The notes: a model not told the origin generated them from the letters alone. Positions 7,482 to 17,811 are shown, numbered from the stretch's first letter. The stretch is DNA of 64,000 nucleotides from Pseudomonas sp. GM50 (GCF_000282375.1 NZ_AKJK01000040.1:62001-126000), one strand, 5' to 3'. Numbers and translations are program-made.

Positions 7482-8465
7482 TTACTGGGCGTTCGCGTCC
7501 GCTGCCTTCTCACCGTGAGACAGGCTGTAGACGTAAGCGGCCAGCAGGTGAACCTTGTCGTTGCCTTGCAGCTGTTCTTGCGCAGGCATCTGGCCCTGAC
7601 GGCCGTAACGGATGGTCTGCTGCAGTTGAGCGAAGCTCGATCCGTAGATGAACGCCGCCGGGTGGGTCAGGTCAGGTGCGCCCATCGCTGGCGTACCTTT
7701 GCCTGCCGGACCGTGGCATGCCACGCAGTTGGCAGCGAACAGTTTCTGGCCGGCAACCGGGTCAGCCTTGGCGCCTTCCGGCAGCTTGCGGCCATCGAGG
7801 TTGGTCAGCACGTAAGCGGCAACATCGCTGACACCTTGTTCGCCGATAACCGCAGCCCAGGCCGGCATCACGGCGTGACGACCGCCCATGATGGTGGTCT
7901 TGATGGTTTGCGCATCACCACCCCAGCGCCAGTCGGCGTCGGTCAGGTTAGGGAAGCCGTAGGCGCCTTTGGCGTCGGAACCGTGGCAGACCGAGCAGTT
8001 GGAGGCGAACAGGCGGCCACCCATCTTCAGGGCTTGTGGGTCTTTGGCGACTTCTTCGATCGGCATGGAAGCAAACTTGGCGAAGATCGGGCCGAACTTG
8101 GCGTCCGACCTGAGCATTTCCTTTTCCCATTCGTGAACGCCGGTCCAGCCAGTCTGGCCGTTGGCGAACGCGGTCTGCTTCTCGTTATCGAGGTAGTTGT
8201 AACCTGGCAGCAGGCCTTTCCAGTTACCCAGGCCCGGGTACAGCACCAGATAGCCGAGGGCGAAGATGATGGTGCCCACGAACAGCATGAACCACCATTT
8301 CGGCAGTGGGTTGTCATACTCCTCGATCCCGTCGAAGGAGTGGCCGACCGTTTCATCGGTGGATTCGCTGCGCTGGCCCTTGCGGGTGGACAGCAGCAGC
8401 CAGGTCAGGGCGAAGATGGTGCCGAGACTGAGGACTGTGACGTACAGACTCCAGAACGTAGTCAT
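7482..8465 (-). CDS. ccoP: cbb3-type cytochrome c oxidase subunit III (diheme cytochrome c), copy 1
   Basis: A 327-residue membrane-anchored diheme cytochrome that passes electrons to CcoO in the cbb3 oxidase. There are two N-terminal membrane segments (about 5-26 and 58-78) and two heme-binding sites, CSVCH at 157-161 and CVACH at 247-251, each with a downstream Met ligand candidate. Compared with copy 2 it has 14 extra residues (about 90-104, [14 protein letters not shown]) between the membrane part and the first heme. It overlaps ccoQ by 4 bp. It corresponds in position to the ccoP1 operon of P. aeruginosa, the constitutive one. Confidence 0.96.
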   Translation of the reverse strand: MTTFWSLYVTVLSLGTIFALTWLLLSTRKGQRSESTDETVGHSFDGIEEYDNPLPKWWFMLFVGTIIFALGYLVLYPGLGNWKGLLPGYNYLDNEKQTAFANGQTGWTGVHEWEKEMLRSDAKFGPIFAKFASMPIEEVAKDPQALKMGGRLFASNCSVCHGSDAKGAYGFPNLTDADWRWGGDAQTIKTTIMGGRHAVMPAWAAVIGEQGVSDVAAYVLTNLDGRKLPEGAKADPVAGQKLFAANCVACHGPAGKGTPAMGAPDLTHPAAFIYGSSFAQLQQTIRYGRQGQMPAQEQLQGNDKVHLLAAYVYSLSHGEKAADANAQ

Positions 8466-8647
8466 TCTTTGTTACTCCTAGAAGCTTGCTCGACGTGCTT
8501 GATGGCTTCGGGATCATCCGCGAAAGGCAGCAAGGTCGCGTCTTCAAACTCCGACTTGCGCTTGGGGCTGAACACCCACAGCGCCAGACCGATGAAGGCC
8601 ACCATCACAACAACGGTGCCCAGGCCACGAATCATCCCGATATCCAT
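8462..8647 (-). CDS. ccoQ: cbb3-type cytochrome oxidase subunit CcoQ/FixQ, copy 1
   Basis: A 61-residue single-span membrane protein that stabilises the cbb3 complex. The signature [20 protein letters not shown] is followed by [22 protein letters not shown], typical of CcoQ. It lies between ccoO (5-bp gap) and ccoP (4-bp overlap), so all four subunits are translated as one operon. Confidence 0.94.
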   Translation of the reverse strand: MDIGMIRGLGTVVVMVAFIGLALWVFSPKRKSEFEDATLLPFADDPEAIKHVEQASRSNKE

Positions 8648-8652
8648 CTAAA

Positions 8653-9261
8653 TCACCGTTTGCTTTTGATGATGGTGCCCAGGCCTTGCAGATAGGCCAC
8701 CAGCGCGTCCATTTCGGTTTTGCCCTTCACAGCATCCTTGGCGCCGGCGATGTCTTCGTCGGTGTAAGGGACGCCGAGCGTGCGCAAGACTTCCATTTTT
8801 TTGGCGGTGTCTTTGCCGTCGAGCTTGTTTTCCACGAGGAACGGATAGGCCGGCATTTTCGACTCAGGCACTACGTTGCGCGGGTTGTACAAGTGCGCAC
8901 GCTGCCAGTCATCGGAGTAACGACCGCCGACACGGGCCAGGTCCGGACCGGTACGCTTGGAACCCCACAGGAACGGGTGGTCCCAAACGCTTTCACCGGC
9001 GACCGAGTAGTGGCCGTAACGTTCGGTTTCAGCACGGAACGGGCGGATCATCTGCGAGTGGCAGCCGACACAACCGTTGGCGATGTACACGTCGCGGCCT
9101 TCCAGCTCAAGGGCGGTGCGAGGCTTCATGCCTTCGACCGGCTTGTTGGTGACGTCCTGGAAAAACAGCGGAACGATTTGAGTCAGGCCGCCGACGCTGA
9201 CGGCGATAACCATGAAGAAGGCCAGCAGGCCAATATTCTTCTCGACTGCTTCATGCTTCAT
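8653..9261 (-). CDS. ccoO: cbb3-type cytochrome c oxidase subunit II (monoheme cytochrome c), copy 1
   Basis: A 202-residue membrane-anchored cytochrome c of cbb3 oxidase. One N-terminal helix (about 10-34) is followed by the heme site CVGCH at 64-68 and the family motifs [17 protein letters not shown] and [16 protein letters not shown]; a Met ligand lies in [10 protein letters not shown]. Its ATG shares one base with the ccoN stop (TGATG). It is close to identical in length and sequence to copy 2 at 12344-12952. Confidence 0.96.
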   Translation of the reverse strand: MKHEAVEKNIGLLAFFMVIAVSVGGLTQIVPLFFQDVTNKPVEGMKPRTALELEGRDVYIANGCVGCHSQMIRPFRAETERYGHYSVAGESVWDHPFLWGSKRTGPDLARVGGRYSDDWQRAHLYNPRNVVPESKMPAYPFLVENKLDGKDTAKKMEVLRTLGVPYTDEDIAGAKDAVKGKTEMDALVAYLQGLGTIIKSKR

Positions 9262-10703
9262 CAGTGAGCTCCAACTACAGCAATCTGTTCAGCAGCTTTG
9301 GCTTCAGCCGGGTTCGAGGCACGTACGGTACGCCATACGTTGTAGGCCATGAACAGCATGCCGCTGGCGAAGAACGCACCGCCCAGGGCGCGAACGATGA
9401 AACCCGGGTGGCTGGCTTGCAGCGCTTCAACGAACGAGTAGGTGAGGGTGCCGTCGTCGTTGATTGCACGCCACATCAGACCCTGGGTGATGCCGTTGAC
9501 CCACATCGAGGCGATGTACAGCACAGTACCGATGGTCGCGAGCCAGAAGTGCGTGTTGATCAGGCCGATGCTGTGCATCTGCGTACGACCGAACAGTTTC
9601 GGGATCATGTGGTAGATCGCGCCGATCGAAATCATCGCTACCCAGCCCAACGCGCCGGCGTGTACGTGGCCGATGGTCCAGTCGGTGTAGTGCGACAGCG
9701 AGTTGACGGTCTTGATGGCCATCATCGGGCCTTCGAAGGTCGACATGCCGTAGAACGCCAGCGATACCACGAGGAAACGCAGGATCGGGTCGGTGCGCAG
9801 CTTATGCCAGGCGCCCGACAGGGTCATCATGCCGTTGATCATGCCGCCCCAGCTGGGTGCCAGCAGGATGATCGACATCGCCATGCCCAGGGACTGAGCC
9901 CAGTCCGGCAATGCGGTGTAGTGCAGGTGGTGCGGACCGGCCCAGATGTACAGGGTGATCAGCGCCCAGAAGTGCACGATCGACAGACGATAGGAGTAGA
10001 TCGGACGCTCGGCCTGCTTCGGAACGAAGTAGTACATCATCCCCAGGAAGCCGGTGGTCAGGAAGAAACCTACCGCGTTGTGGCCGTACCACCACTGGAT
10101 CATCGCATCGGTCGCACCCGAGTAAGCCGAGTAGGACTTGAAGAAACTGACCGGCAGGGACGCGTGGTTGACGATGTGCAGCATCGCGGTCACGACGATG
10201 AAGGCACCGTAGAACCAGTTACCGACATAGATGTGCTTGGTCTTGCGCTTGACGATGGTGCCGAAGAACACCAGACCGTAGGTGACCCAGACGATGGCCA
10301 GCAGAATAGCCAGGGGCCATTCCAGTTCCGCGTATTCCTTGGTGGTCGTGAAACCCATCGGCAAGGTAACGATCGCGCCGACGATCACCGCTTGCCAACC
10401 CCAGAAGGTGAAGGCCGCGAGGCTGTCGGAAATCAGTCGCGTTTGGCAGGTTCGCTGCACGACATAATAGGAAGTGGCAAACAGAGCACAACCACCGAAG
10501 GCGAAAATCACCAGGTTGGTGTGCAGCGGGCGCAGGCGTCCAAAGCTCGTCCATGCCAGACCGAAGTTCAACTCCGGCCAGACCAGTTGCGAGGCGATGA
10601 AGACACCGAGCCCCATGCCAAGGATCCCCCAGACCACCGTCATGATGGCGAACTGGCGGACTACCTTATAGTTATAAGCAGTCGGACTGATTGCTGTGCT
10701 CAT
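9261..10703 (-). CDS. ccoN: cbb3-type cytochrome c oxidase subunit I (catalytic), copy 1
   Basis: A 480-residue catalytic subunit with about 12 transmembrane helices, carrying heme b, heme b3 and CuB, reducing oxygen to water and pumping protons. Conserved pieces include [34 protein letters not shown] (with the CuB/Tyr region HNAVGF), [14 protein letters not shown] (HH pair) and [15 protein letters not shown] (HVH). The start [15 protein letters not shown] at 10703 matches the copy-2 protein and family length; the frame stays open further upstream without similarity. By gene order this is the cco-1 operon, expressed constitutively in P. aeruginosa. Confidence 0.95.
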   Translation of the reverse strand: MSTAISPTAYNYKVVRQFAIMTVVWGILGMGLGVFIASQLVWPELNFGLAWTSFGRLRPLHTNLVIFAFGGCALFATSYYVVQRTCQTRLISDSLAAFTFWGWQAVIVGAIVTLPMGFTTTKEYAELEWPLAILLAIVWVTYGLVFFGTIVKRKTKHIYVGNWFYGAFIVVTAMLHIVNHASLPVSFFKSYSAYSGATDAMIQWWYGHNAVGFFLTTGFLGMMYYFVPKQAERPIYSYRLSIVHFWALITLYIWAGPHHLHYTALPDWAQSLGMAMSIILLAPSWGGMINGMMTLSGAWHKLRTDPILRFLVVSLAFYGMSTFEGPMMAIKTVNSLSHYTDWTIGHVHAGALGWVAMISIGAIYHMIPKLFGRTQMHSIGLINTHFWLATIGTVLYIASMWVNGITQGLMWRAINDDGTLTYSFVEALQASHPGFIVRALGGAFFASGMLFMAYNVWRTVRASNPAEAKAAEQIAVVGAH

Positions 10704-10788
10704 TCTAAGGTTCCACGGTTTGGGTGTTTTATTAGGAGTAAAAATCGGCCGCAAGTATGTAGAAAGCGGGGGGTCATTGCAACGCGCC

Positions 10789-10802
10789 ATGACGTAGGTC
10801 AA
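10789..10802 (-). promoter_or_regulatory. Degenerate Anr/FNR-like dyad upstream of ccoN copy 1
   Basis: Read on the minus strand it is TTGAC-CTAC-GTCAT: the left half is acceptable, but the right half deviates from ATCAA at two positions. It lies 86 bp upstream of the ccoN ATG. It may be a weak Anr/Dnr site or chance symmetry. It contrasts with the strong site before copy 2. Confidence 0.3.
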
Positions 10803-11145
10803 TGCTTTCAAAAGCTGATTCTGCGGCCTTTCCATGCGCCGCGTAAGGACAAAATTGCCCTCGGACAAAATGTCGCAACGGATCAAAGAGGCGAGGGGTT
10901 CAGGTCAGTTGTAACGGGGTATGTTCAATCACGACGATCGGGTAACAGAGGGCAATGGGGACGATAGCCGGTGTCTACCAGCCTTTGCGGCCTGTCATCG
11001 AGCAAACTCGTCGAACACATCGGGTTGAATCGACCTGGAACCGGCGCTGGCCAGTCCGCATCGCAGGGAAGCTTAGACCCGAATCCGGCGAACCGAAAGG
11101 AAGACCAAGGAAGGGTGCGACAATGCGTCGCAAAGGGGCAGGGAA

Positions 11146-11171
11146 CTGCCGCATCCGGAAGAATGCGGCAG
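11146..11171 (-). terminator. Hairpin after ccoP copy 2
   Basis: Inverted repeat CTGCCGCAT / ATGCGGCAG with an 8-base loop, 15 bp past the ccoP copy 2 stop codon. There is no T-run after it, so it may be a weak terminator or an mRNA-stabilising stem rather than a classical rho-independent terminator. Confidence 0.4.
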
Positions 11172-11186
11172 CAGAGCGGTCGAGAA

Positions 11187-12140
11187 TTATTCGTTTTTGC
11201 CTTCAGCCTGCAAACGCTCTGTATTCAAGCCGTGGGACAGGCTGTACACATAAGCGGCCAACAATTGCACTTTATCGTTGCCGAGCAGTTCATTCTGCGC
11301 CGGCATATGGCCCTGGCGGCCATGTCGAATGGTTTGTTGCAGTTGCGCCAGGCTTGTACCGTAGATGAATCCAGCCGGTTGCGTCAGGTTCGGCGCTCCC
11401 ATGGCTTCAGTGCCCTGGCCGTTTGCTCCATGACAGGCTACGCACATAGCGCTGAACGCCTGCTGTCCGGCATGCAGGTCGGCACCGTTGTCGGCAGGCA
11501 AAGGCAGGCCGGCCAGTTCATGACGCACATAGGCGGCGACGTTCTTCACGCCGGCGTCGCCGAGGATTTCTCCCCAGGCCGGCATTGCAGCCATGCGACC
11601 GCCCATGATTGTCGTTTTGATCATTTCGGCATCGCCGCCCCAGCGCCAATTGCTGTCGGCCAGGTTAGGGAAGCCGAACGCGCCCTTGGCATCCGAGCCG
11701 TGGCACACCGAGCAATTGGACGCAAACAGACGGCCGCCCATTTTCAGCGCTTGCGGGTCCTTGGCCACTTCTTCGACCGGCATGGCAGCAAATTTGGCGA
11801 AGATCGGCCCGAACTTCGCGTCAGCCTTGTTCATCTCCTTTTCCCATTCGTGGACACCGGTCCAGCCGTCCTCATAACCGGGCAAGATGCCTTTCCAGTT
11901 GCCCAGGCCCGGGTAAAGGATCAGGTAGCCGACGGCAAACACCAACGTGCCGGCGAACAGCATGAACCACCACTGCGGCAGCGGGTTGTCGTATTCCTCG
12001 ATGCCGTCGAAGCTGTGGCCCATGGTCTGGTCGGTGCTGCCCTTGGTTTCCCCTCGGCGCGTACCAATCAGCAGCCAGGTCAGGCCGATCAGGCTGCCGA
12101 TGGTCAGTACGCAGATCCACGTACTCCAGAAGGTGGTCAT
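11187..12140 (-). CDS. ccoP: cbb3-type cytochrome c oxidase subunit III (diheme cytochrome c), copy 2
   Basis: A 317-residue paralogue of the copy-1 CcoP. Two N-terminal membrane segments precede heme sites CSVCH at 143-147 and CVACH at 233-237. The linker before the first heme is 14 residues shorter than in copy 1 (GYEDGWTG against [10 protein letters not shown]...GWTG). The ATG at 12140 was chosen by alignment with copy 1 (MTTFWS); the frame is open further upstream but overlaps ccoQ there. It is the last gene of the copy-2 operon, equivalent in order to P. aeruginosa ccoP2. Confidence 0.95.
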   Translation of the reverse strand: MTTFWSTWICVLTIGSLIGLTWLLIGTRRGETKGSTDQTMGHSFDGIEEYDNPLPQWWFMLFAGTLVFAVGYLILYPGLGNWKGILPGYEDGWTGVHEWEKEMNKADAKFGPIFAKFAAMPVEEVAKDPQALKMGGRLFASNCSVCHGSDAKGAFGFPNLADSNWRWGGDAEMIKTTIMGGRMAAMPAWGEILGDAGVKNVAAYVRHELAGLPLPADNGADLHAGQQAFSAMCVACHGANGQGTEAMGAPNLTQPAGFIYGTSLAQLQQTIRHGRQGHMPAQNELLGNDKVQLLAAYVYSLSHGLNTERLQAEGKNE

Positions 12141-12340
12141 GACCGGGTACTCCTTGTGGCGGATTCTTGTTGGGTGCTGTTTTCGGATTGCGGCTCGTCG
12201 GCGAACGGCAGCAGGCGCGCTTCGGCGAATTCCGGGTTGCGCTTGCTGTTGAACACCCACAGGGTCAGGCCGACGAAGGCCACGAACACCACGACCGTGC
12301 CCAGGCCGCGGATCATTCCACTGCTCATTTCAACGACCAT
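12137..12340 (-). CDS. ccoQ: cbb3-type cytochrome oxidase subunit CcoQ, copy 2
   Basis: A 67-residue single-span membrane protein. [20 protein letters not shown] and [21 protein letters not shown] match copy 1; the C-terminal tail (residues 50-67) is Ser/Thr-rich and unlike copy 1. The ATG at 12340 is preferred over the internal one at 12328 because GAGGTGA lies just upstream of it. It overlaps ccoP by 4 bp and follows ccoO by 3 bp. Confidence 0.9.
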   Translation of the reverse strand: MVVEMSSGMIRGLGTVVVFVAFVGLTLWVFNSKRNPEFAEARLLPFADEPQSENSTQQESATRSTRS

Positions 12341-12343
12341 GGC

Positions 12344-12952
12344 TCACCTCTTGCTCTTGATGGATGTGCCAAGCACTTGCAGGTAAGCGACCAGCGCGTC
12401 CATTTCGGTCTTGCCCTGGAGCGAGGCGACTGAGCCTGCGATGTCTTCGTCGGTGTACGGCACACCGAGGGTGCGCATGGCGCGGATCTTGGTTTCGGTG
12501 TGGCTGCTGTCGACCTGATTGGCCACCAGCCATGGATAGGCCGGCATCTTCGATTCCGGCACCACGTTGCGCGGGTTGTACAAGTGCGCGCGGTGCCAGT
12601 CTTCGGAGTAGCGACCGCCAACGCGTGCCAGGTCCGGCCCGGTGCGCTTGGAGCCCCACAGGAACGGGTGATCCCAGACGCTTTCACCGGCCACCGAGTA
12701 GTGCCCGTAGCGCTCGGTCTCGGCGCGGAACGGGCGGATCATTTGCGAGTGGCAACCGACGCAGCCTTCGCGGATGTAAATGTCACGACCTTCCAGTTGC
12801 AACGCGGTGTAGGGCTTCATGCCTTCCACCGGTTTATTGGTCACGTCCTGAAAGAACAGCGGGACGATCTGGGTCAGGCCACCGATGCTCACGGCGAGCA
12901 CCATCAGCAACATCAGCAGGCCGACGTTTTTCTCGATTGTTTCGTGTTTCAT
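12344..12952 (-). CDS. ccoO: cbb3-type cytochrome c oxidase subunit II, copy 2
   Basis: A 202-residue monoheme cytochrome c, the same length as copy 1 and nearly identical through the heme region ([20 protein letters not shown]) and the [12 protein letters not shown] motif. Most differences lie near the N-terminal helix and in residues 140-180 (for example [13 protein letters not shown] here). A short gap to ccoN indicates one operon. Confidence 0.95.
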   Translation of the reverse strand: MKHETIEKNVGLLMLLMVLAVSIGGLTQIVPLFFQDVTNKPVEGMKPYTALQLEGRDIYIREGCVGCHSQMIRPFRAETERYGHYSVAGESVWDHPFLWGSKRTGPDLARVGGRYSEDWHRAHLYNPRNVVPESKMPAYPWLVANQVDSSHTETKIRAMRTLGVPYTDEDIAGSVASLQGKTEMDALVAYLQVLGTSIKSKR

Positions 12953-12962
12953 GGCGGCCTCC

Positions 12963-14387
12963 TCAGGCGATCTGCGCGGCAGCGGCGGCTTCGGCAGGCT
13001 GCGAGGCCCGCACGGTGCGCCAGGTGTTGTAGGCCATCAGCAACATGCCGCTGAAGAAGATCGCACCGCCTACCAGGCGCACGACGAAGCCTGGGTGGCT
13101 GGCCACCAGGGTTTCAACGAAGGAATAGGTCAGCGTTCCGTCCTCGTTGACGGCGCGCCACATCAGGCCTTGGGCAATGCCGTTGACCCACATGGACGCG
13201 ATGTACAGCACGGTGCCGATGGTCGCGAGCCAGAAGTGCGCGTTGATCAGGCCGATGCTGTGCATCTGCGCACGGCCGAAGACTTTCGGGATCATGTGGT
13301 ACAGCGCACCGATGGAAATCATCGCCACCCAGCCGAGCGCGCCGGCGTGAACGTGGCCGATGGTCCAGTCGGTGTAGTGGGAGAGGGCGTTGACCGTTTT
13401 GATCGCCATCATCGGGCCTTCGAAGGTCGACATGCCGTAGAACGCCAGCGACACCACGAGGAAACGCAGGATCGGGTCGCTGCGCAACTTATGCCAGGCG
13501 CCCGACAGGGTCATCATGCCGTTGATCATCCCGCCCCAGCTCGGCGCCAGCAGGATCAGCGACATCACCATGCCCAATGATTGCGCCCAGTCCGGCAGCG
13601 CGGTGTAGTGCAAGTGGTGCGGACCGGCCCAGATGTACAGGGTGATCAGCGCCCAGAAGTGCACGATCGACAAGCGATAGGAATACACCGGGCGCTCGGC
13701 CTGTTTCGGCACGAAGTAGTACATCATCCCGAGGAAACCGGCGGTGAGGAAAAAGCCTACGGCGTTGTGTCCGTACCACCACTGCACCATGGCATCAGTC
13801 GCACCGGCGTACAGCGAGTAGGACTTGGTGAAACTCACTGGCAATTCCAGGTTGTTGACGATGTGCAGGATCGCCACGGTGATGATGAAGCCACCGAAGA
13901 ACCAGTTGCCGACATAGATGTGTTTGGTCTTGCGCTGCATGATCGTGCCGAAGAACACCACGGCGTAGGCCACCCAGACGATGGTGATCAGGATATCGAT
14001 CGGCCATTCCAGCTCGGCGTATTCCTTGGAACTGGTGTAACCCAGCGGCAGGCTGATGGCCGCCAGCAAGATCACCAGTTGCCAGCCCCAGAAACAGAAC
14101 GCGGCGATTTTCGGCGCAAACAGTCGGGTCTGGCAGGTGCGTTGTACCGAATAGAACGAACTGGCGAACAGGGCGCAACCGCCGAAAGCGAAGATCACCG
14201 CGTTAGTGTGCAGCGGGCGCAGACGGCCGAAGCTGGTCCACGGCAGGTTGAAGTTGAGTTCAGGCCAGACCAATTGGGCGGCGAGAAAAACCCCGAGCCC
14301 CATGCCGACGATGCCCCACACCACCGTCATAATGGCGAATTGGCGGACCACCTTGTAGTTGTAGGCGGTACTGATAGAAGTGTTCAT
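12963..14387 (-). CDS. ccoN: cbb3-type cytochrome c oxidase subunit I, copy 2
   Basis: A 474-residue catalytic subunit with the same His motifs as copy 1 ([39 protein letters not shown]). The start [14 protein letters not shown] at 14387 has GGGGAACC directly upstream and matches copy 1 from residue 6 on; the longer open frame upstream is not similar to anything in copy 1. An Anr box 133 bp upstream marks this as the low-oxygen-induced operon, the equivalent of P. aeruginosa cco-2. The middle of the gene is much closer to copy 1 than its 5' part. Confidence 0.95.
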   Translation of the reverse strand: MNTSISTAYNYKVVRQFAIMTVVWGIVGMGLGVFLAAQLVWPELNFNLPWTSFGRLRPLHTNAVIFAFGGCALFASSFYSVQRTCQTRLFAPKIAAFCFWGWQLVILLAAISLPLGYTSSKEYAELEWPIDILITIVWVAYAVVFFGTIMQRKTKHIYVGNWFFGGFIITVAILHIVNNLELPVSFTKSYSLYAGATDAMVQWWYGHNAVGFFLTAGFLGMMYYFVPKQAERPVYSYRLSIVHFWALITLYIWAGPHHLHYTALPDWAQSLGMVMSLILLAPSWGGMINGMMTLSGAWHKLRSDPILRFLVVSLAFYGMSTFEGPMMAIKTVNALSHYTDWTIGHVHAGALGWVAMISIGALYHMIPKVFGRAQMHSIGLINAHFWLATIGTVLYIASMWVNGIAQGLMWRAVNEDGTLTYSFVETLVASHPGFVVRLVGGAIFFSGMLLMAYNTWRTVRASQPAEAAAAAQIA

Positions 14388-14495
14388 GGTTCCCCATCCA
14401 CGGTTCAGCCGAAGTGAGGGCCTGCCTTTGCGAGTAAGCCGCAAGGCAACGTTCCCTTCGCCTGGAGTTATAGGCAGACTAAAAGCGAGGCAAGC

Positions 14496-15173
14496 ATGGA
14501 CAAAGAGCACAAGGCCAGTATTGACGGGGATCAATGGGCGCAGTGTGTGCGGGATCACGGATGGTTGTGGAATGCCGCCACGACGCCGGCCTCGGCGACG
14601 CTGATTCTCGCTCACGGCGCCGGTGCGCCGATGGACAGCGGCTGGATGAGCGACATGGCTGCGCGCCTTGCCGCGCTTGGCGTCAACGTGTTGCGTTTCG
14701 AGTTTCCCTACATGGCACAGCGGCGTATCGATGGCGGTAAACGTCCCCCGAACCCGGCGCCCAAATTGCAGGAGTGCTGGCGTGAGGTGTATGCCGTAGT
14801 GCGACGCCATGTCGCTGGGCGCCTGGCCATAGGTGGCAAGTCCATGGGCGGGCGGATGGCCAGTCTGCTGGCCGATGAGTTGGGCGCGGATGCGTTGGTG
14901 TGCCTGGGGTATCCGTTTTATGCGGTGGGCAAACCGCAGAAGCCGCGAGTCGAGCACCTGGCGGCGCTGAAGGCTCGCACGTTGATCGTGCAGGGGGAGC
15001 GGGATGCGTTGGGCAATCGTGAGGCCGTCGAGGCTTACACGTTGGCGCCGAGTATCGAGGTGTTCTGGCTGGCGGCAGGGGATCATGATTTGAAGCCGTT
15101 GAAGGCTTCGGGGTTTAGTCATGAGCAGCATTTGGCGGCTGCGGCGGGGAAGGTGGCTGCGTTTCTTCAGTGA
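14496..15173 (+). CDS. Alpha/beta hydrolase family protein (KANL3/Tex30-like)
   Basis: A 225-residue cytoplasmic alpha/beta hydrolase. After about 30 residues comes [16 protein letters not shown] (oxyanion region), then the nucleophile elbow [11 protein letters not shown] (GxSxG) near residue 110, [13 protein letters not shown], an acid in [11 protein letters not shown] and the catalytic His region in [10 protein letters not shown]. This pattern fits the KANL3/Tex30 family; the substrate is unknown. The ATG at 14496 has GCGAGGC upstream. It diverges from ccoN copy 2, and the Anr box of that operon falls within codons 9-13 of this gene. Confidence 0.85.
   Translation: MDKEHKASIDGDQWAQCVRDHGWLWNAATTPASATLILAHGAGAPMDSGWMSDMAARLAALGVNVLRFEFPYMAQRRIDGGKRPPNPAPKLQECWREVYAVVRRHVAGRLAIGGKSMGGRMASLLADELGADALVCLGYPFYAVGKPQKPRVEHLAALKARTLIVQGERDALGNREAVEAYTLAPSIEVFWLAAGDHDLKPLKASGFSHEQHLAAAAGKVAAFLQ
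14521..14534 (-). promoter_or_regulatory. Anr/FNR box upstream of ccoNOQP copy 2
   Basis: TTGAC-GGGG-ATCAA, one base from the TTGAT-N4-ATCAA consensus and of the form common in Pseudomonas Anr sites. It is 133 bp upstream of the ccoN copy 2 ATG and lies inside the first codons of the divergent hydrolase gene. Anr induction of the second cco operon is established in P. aeruginosa. Confidence 0.75.
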
Positions 15174-15198
15174 AATTTTCGCCTGCAGTCAGGGCCTC

Positions 15199-15281
15199 TT
15201 CGCGGGCAAGCCTCGCTCCTACGGGTCATGCGTCGATCATGTGGGCACTGATTACCTGTAGGAGCGAGGCTTGCCCGCGAA
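15199..15281. repeat. REP doublet, family C
   Basis: Inverted arms (15199-15222 and 15258-15281) with the core GTAGGAGCGAGGCTTGCCCG. It lies between the converging hydrolase and aer genes, beside their shared terminator. Confidence 0.88.
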
Positions 15282-15298
15282 AGCGATCTGCCAGGCAA

Positions 15299-15334
15299 TA
15301 AAAAACCCGGAAGTTTTCACCGTCCGGGTTTTTG
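15299..15334. terminator. Terminator between hydrolase and aer (both directions)
   Basis: AAAACCCGGA and TCCGGGTTTT arms around a short spacer, with A/T runs on each side. It lies 16 bp past the aer stop on the minus strand and can also end the plus-strand hydrolase transcript. Confidence 0.85.
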
Positions 15335-15349
15335 TCTTTCCAGCAGCAA

Positions 15350-16915
15350 TCAGCGATTAAACCGCTCCACCAACGAATACTGGGTATTCGCGGTCTTGGT
15401 CAGTTCTTCACTCAACAGCGCCGAGTGCTGTGCCTGTTCCGAGGTCTGGTCAGCCAGTTGTGAGATGTTGCTGATGTTGCGGCTGATTTCTTCGGCAACG
15501 GCACTTTGCTCTTCGGTGGCGGCAGCGATCTGGGTGGTCATGTCGGTGATGTTGGCCACCGCTTCGCTGATGCCCACCAGCGCCTGGTCTGCTTCCAATA
15601 CCCGCGCCACGCCTTCTTCGGCCTGACGGTGCCCGGCTTCCATGGTTTGCACCGCGGTGCTGGCGGTTTGCTGCAGCTTGGCGATCAATGCGTGAATTTG
15701 CCCGGTGGATTCGCTGGTGCGTTGTGCCAGTTGCCGAACTTCGTCGGCCACCACCGCAAAACCACGGCCCATCTCGCCGGCACGCGCGGCTTCAATCGCA
15801 GCGTTCAAGGCCAACAGGTTGGTCTGGTCGGCGATGCCTTTGATCACGTCGACCACGCCGCCAATTTCGTCGCTGTCCTTGGCCAGTTGAGTCACGGTCA
15901 GGCCGGTTTCACCGACGACGACCGACAGGCGCTGAATGGCTTCGCGGGTTTCCCCGGCGATGTCGCGACCGCGACCGGTCAGGCGATTGGCTTCCTGGGT
16001 GGCGTCGGCGGTGCGCTGCACATGGCTGGCGACTTCCTGAGTGGTGGCGGCCATCTGATTCACAGCGGTTGCCACTTGCTCGGTTTCGACGCGTTGACGT
16101 TCCAGGCCGGTGGAGCTGTTGTGGGCCAGGGCGTCGGACTGTTTCGCTTGTTCGGTCAGGTGCTCGGCAGTGTCCTGCAAGCGGGTCAAACAGGTTTTCA
16201 GGCGTGCTTCCTGACTGAGGATCGACATCTCCAGGCGTGCCTGGGCGCCACGGCTGTCGGTGTACATCTGCGCGATCAACGGGTCGGACGTGGTCTGTTC
16301 GGCCAGGCGCAGCAAACGCTTGATACCGCGCTGTTGCCAGCTCAAGCCCATTAAGCCCAACGGCACCGAAAGGCCGGCGGCGAGGGCGAAGCCCCATTGG
16401 GACGTCAGGGTGGCGCCGATCATGAAACTCAGCTGGCTGACCAGAATGAACGGCAGCCAGTCCTGAAGCACCGGCAGCCATTTGTCTGTAGAGGGAACCG
16501 CCGACTTGCCCTGGTTGATGCGTTGGTAGAGCGCTTCGGCGCGGCGGATCTGTTCGGCGGTGGGTTTGACCCGCACCGACTCGTAACCGATCACCTGATT
16601 GCCGTCGAACACCGGTGTGACATAGGCGTTAACCCAGTAGTGGTCACCGGTCTTGCAGCGATTCTTGACAATGCCCATCCATGGCAAGCCTTGTTTCAGT
16701 GTGCCCCACATGTGCGCGAACACCGCCGCCGGGACGTCGGGGTGACGGACCAGGTTATGCGGCGCACGGATCAATTCCTCACGAGAAAACCCGCTGATTT
16801 CGACGAAAGCGTCGTTGCAGTAGGTGATCACGCCCTTGGCATCGGTGGTGGAAATCAACCGTTGCTGAGCCGGGAAGGTCCGTTCGCGTTGTGTAATGGG
16901 CTGGTTGTTACGCAT
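15350..16915 (-). CDS. aer: Aerotaxis (energy-taxis) receptor Aer
   Basis: A 521-residue methyl-accepting chemotaxis protein with an N-terminal PAS domain (about 15-115: [49 protein letters not shown]), which in Aer binds FAD and senses redox state. Two close hydrophobic segments at about 155-195 anchor it in the inner membrane, and a long cytoplasmic signalling coiled coil follows with the MCP hairpin [20 protein letters not shown]. The start [20 protein letters not shown] at 16915 gives the normal Aer length; a start six codons upstream lacks support. Its place beside the cco operons fits oxygen and energy sensing. Confidence 0.93.
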   Translation of the reverse strand: MRNNQPITQRERTFPAQQRLISTTDAKGVITYCNDAFVEISGFSREELIRAPHNLVRHPDVPAAVFAHMWGTLKQGLPWMGIVKNRCKTGDHYWVNAYVTPVFDGNQVIGYESVRVKPTAEQIRRAEALYQRINQGKSAVPSTDKWLPVLQDWLPFILVSQLSFMIGATLTSQWGFALAAGLSVPLGLMGLSWQQRGIKRLLRLAEQTTSDPLIAQMYTDSRGAQARLEMSILSQEARLKTCLTRLQDTAEHLTEQAKQSDALAHNSSTGLERQRVETEQVATAVNQMAATTQEVASHVQRTADATQEANRLTGRGRDIAGETREAIQRLSVVVGETGLTVTQLAKDSDEIGGVVDVIKGIADQTNLLALNAAIEAARAGEMGRGFAVVADEVRQLAQRTSESTGQIHALIAKLQQTASTAVQTMEAGHRQAEEGVARVLEADQALVGISEAVANITDMTTQIAAATEEQSAVAEEISRNISNISQLADQTSEQAQHSALLSEELTKTANTQYSLVERFNR

Positions 16916-17019
16916 GGCTTTTTCAATCCGCAAGGCTTTGACAGGTTGTCGGCATCGTCAGGTATTTATTGAGATGTTTTTTTCATAAGTCAGTGACGCG
17001 TCGCAAAACGACTGTTGCG

Positions 17020-17811
17020 TCAGCCGGCGAGCATCGGATAAGTGAACAGCCCGAAATGCAGCAGATTTAAACCAAAGTGGGTGGCGATAGCCGCGCCCAA
17101 CCCGCCAAAACGATAGGCCAGGCCATAACCGACACCCGCGAGGCCCGCCAGCAACACCCATTGCCAGCCAGCGCCCAGATGAACGAGGCCGAACAGCATT
17201 GATGCGAGCAACAACGCGAGATTTTCGCCATAAGGCAGGTGTTTGAACTGCCGGCTCAGGCCGCCCTGGATGTAGCCGCGAAACAGCGCTTCTTCCACCA
17301 GCGTCACCAGCAACAGATTGTTCAGCAGCCACAACCAGGCTTGATCCGGCCACTTCGGTGCCCAACTGATCACGCCCAGCAACAGTGCGCCACCCAAGGC
17401 CAGCATGGCGCTCACGGTCAGGGCTAGGGCGGTGGCATAAACGGACAGCCGCAGCGAGCGCCGGCCGACAATCCATGGACAAACCAGCAACAGCCAGAAA
17501 CCAATCAGCGGTTTGTCCTGATTCAGGTACATGGCAAACGGCACGGCATCGTCGGTGAAACGCTGGGGATCAATGGCGCGACCGTTGAAGAAACCGGGAA
17601 GCCAGTGCATTGCCAGTGCCACCGCCAGGATGATGAACAGACCGTGGCCGAGGTAGCGGCCAACGGGAACCTGTTGCTGGCGAACGGCGAAACCGGCGAA
17701 CAGCAGCAACGCAAAAGAGATAGAGGACAGCCAACCGAGATGGCCGTAGATCAACGCCAGGCTGTAGCCAATGGAGAGAAGTGCCAGATAAGTCCATGGC
17801 AGAGCGATCAT
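17020..17811 (-). CDS. CPBP family intramembrane glutamic endopeptidase (CAAX-like)
   Basis: A 263-residue polytopic membrane protein of the CPBP/Abi family. The catalytic motifs are visible: EEALFRGYIQGGL (EExxxR, about residue 180), then FGLVHLGAG and HFGLNLLHFGLF with the conserved His residues. Six to eight hydrophobic segments cover the rest. The ATG at 17811 (MIALPWTYLALL) has AAGGA upstream; the longer open frame runs through a REP element and is not coding. Substrate unknown. Confidence 0.85.
   Translation of the reverse strand: MIALPWTYLALLSIGYSLALIYGHLGWLSSISFALLLFAGFAVRQQQVPVGRYLGHGLFIILAVALAMHWLPGFFNGRAIDPQRFTDDAVPFAMYLNQDKPLIGFWLLLVCPWIVGRRSLRLSVYATALALTVSAMLALGGALLLGVISWAPKWPDQAWLWLLNNLLLVTLVEEALFRGYIQGGLSRQFKHLPYGENLALLLASMLFGLVHLGAGWQWVLLAGLAGVGYGLAYRFGGLGAAIATHFGLNLLHFGLFTYPMLAG

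Larger units (their letters stand above)
10704..11186. other. Intergenic region between the two cco operons (483 bp)
   Basis: This stretch holds the promoter region of ccoN copy 1 and the 3' region of ccoP copy 2. I see no convincing open frame. It contains a degenerate Anr-like dyad (10789-10802) and a GC-rich hairpin just after ccoP copy 2 (11146-11171). No REP element is present, unlike many other gaps in the window. Confidence 0.6.
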
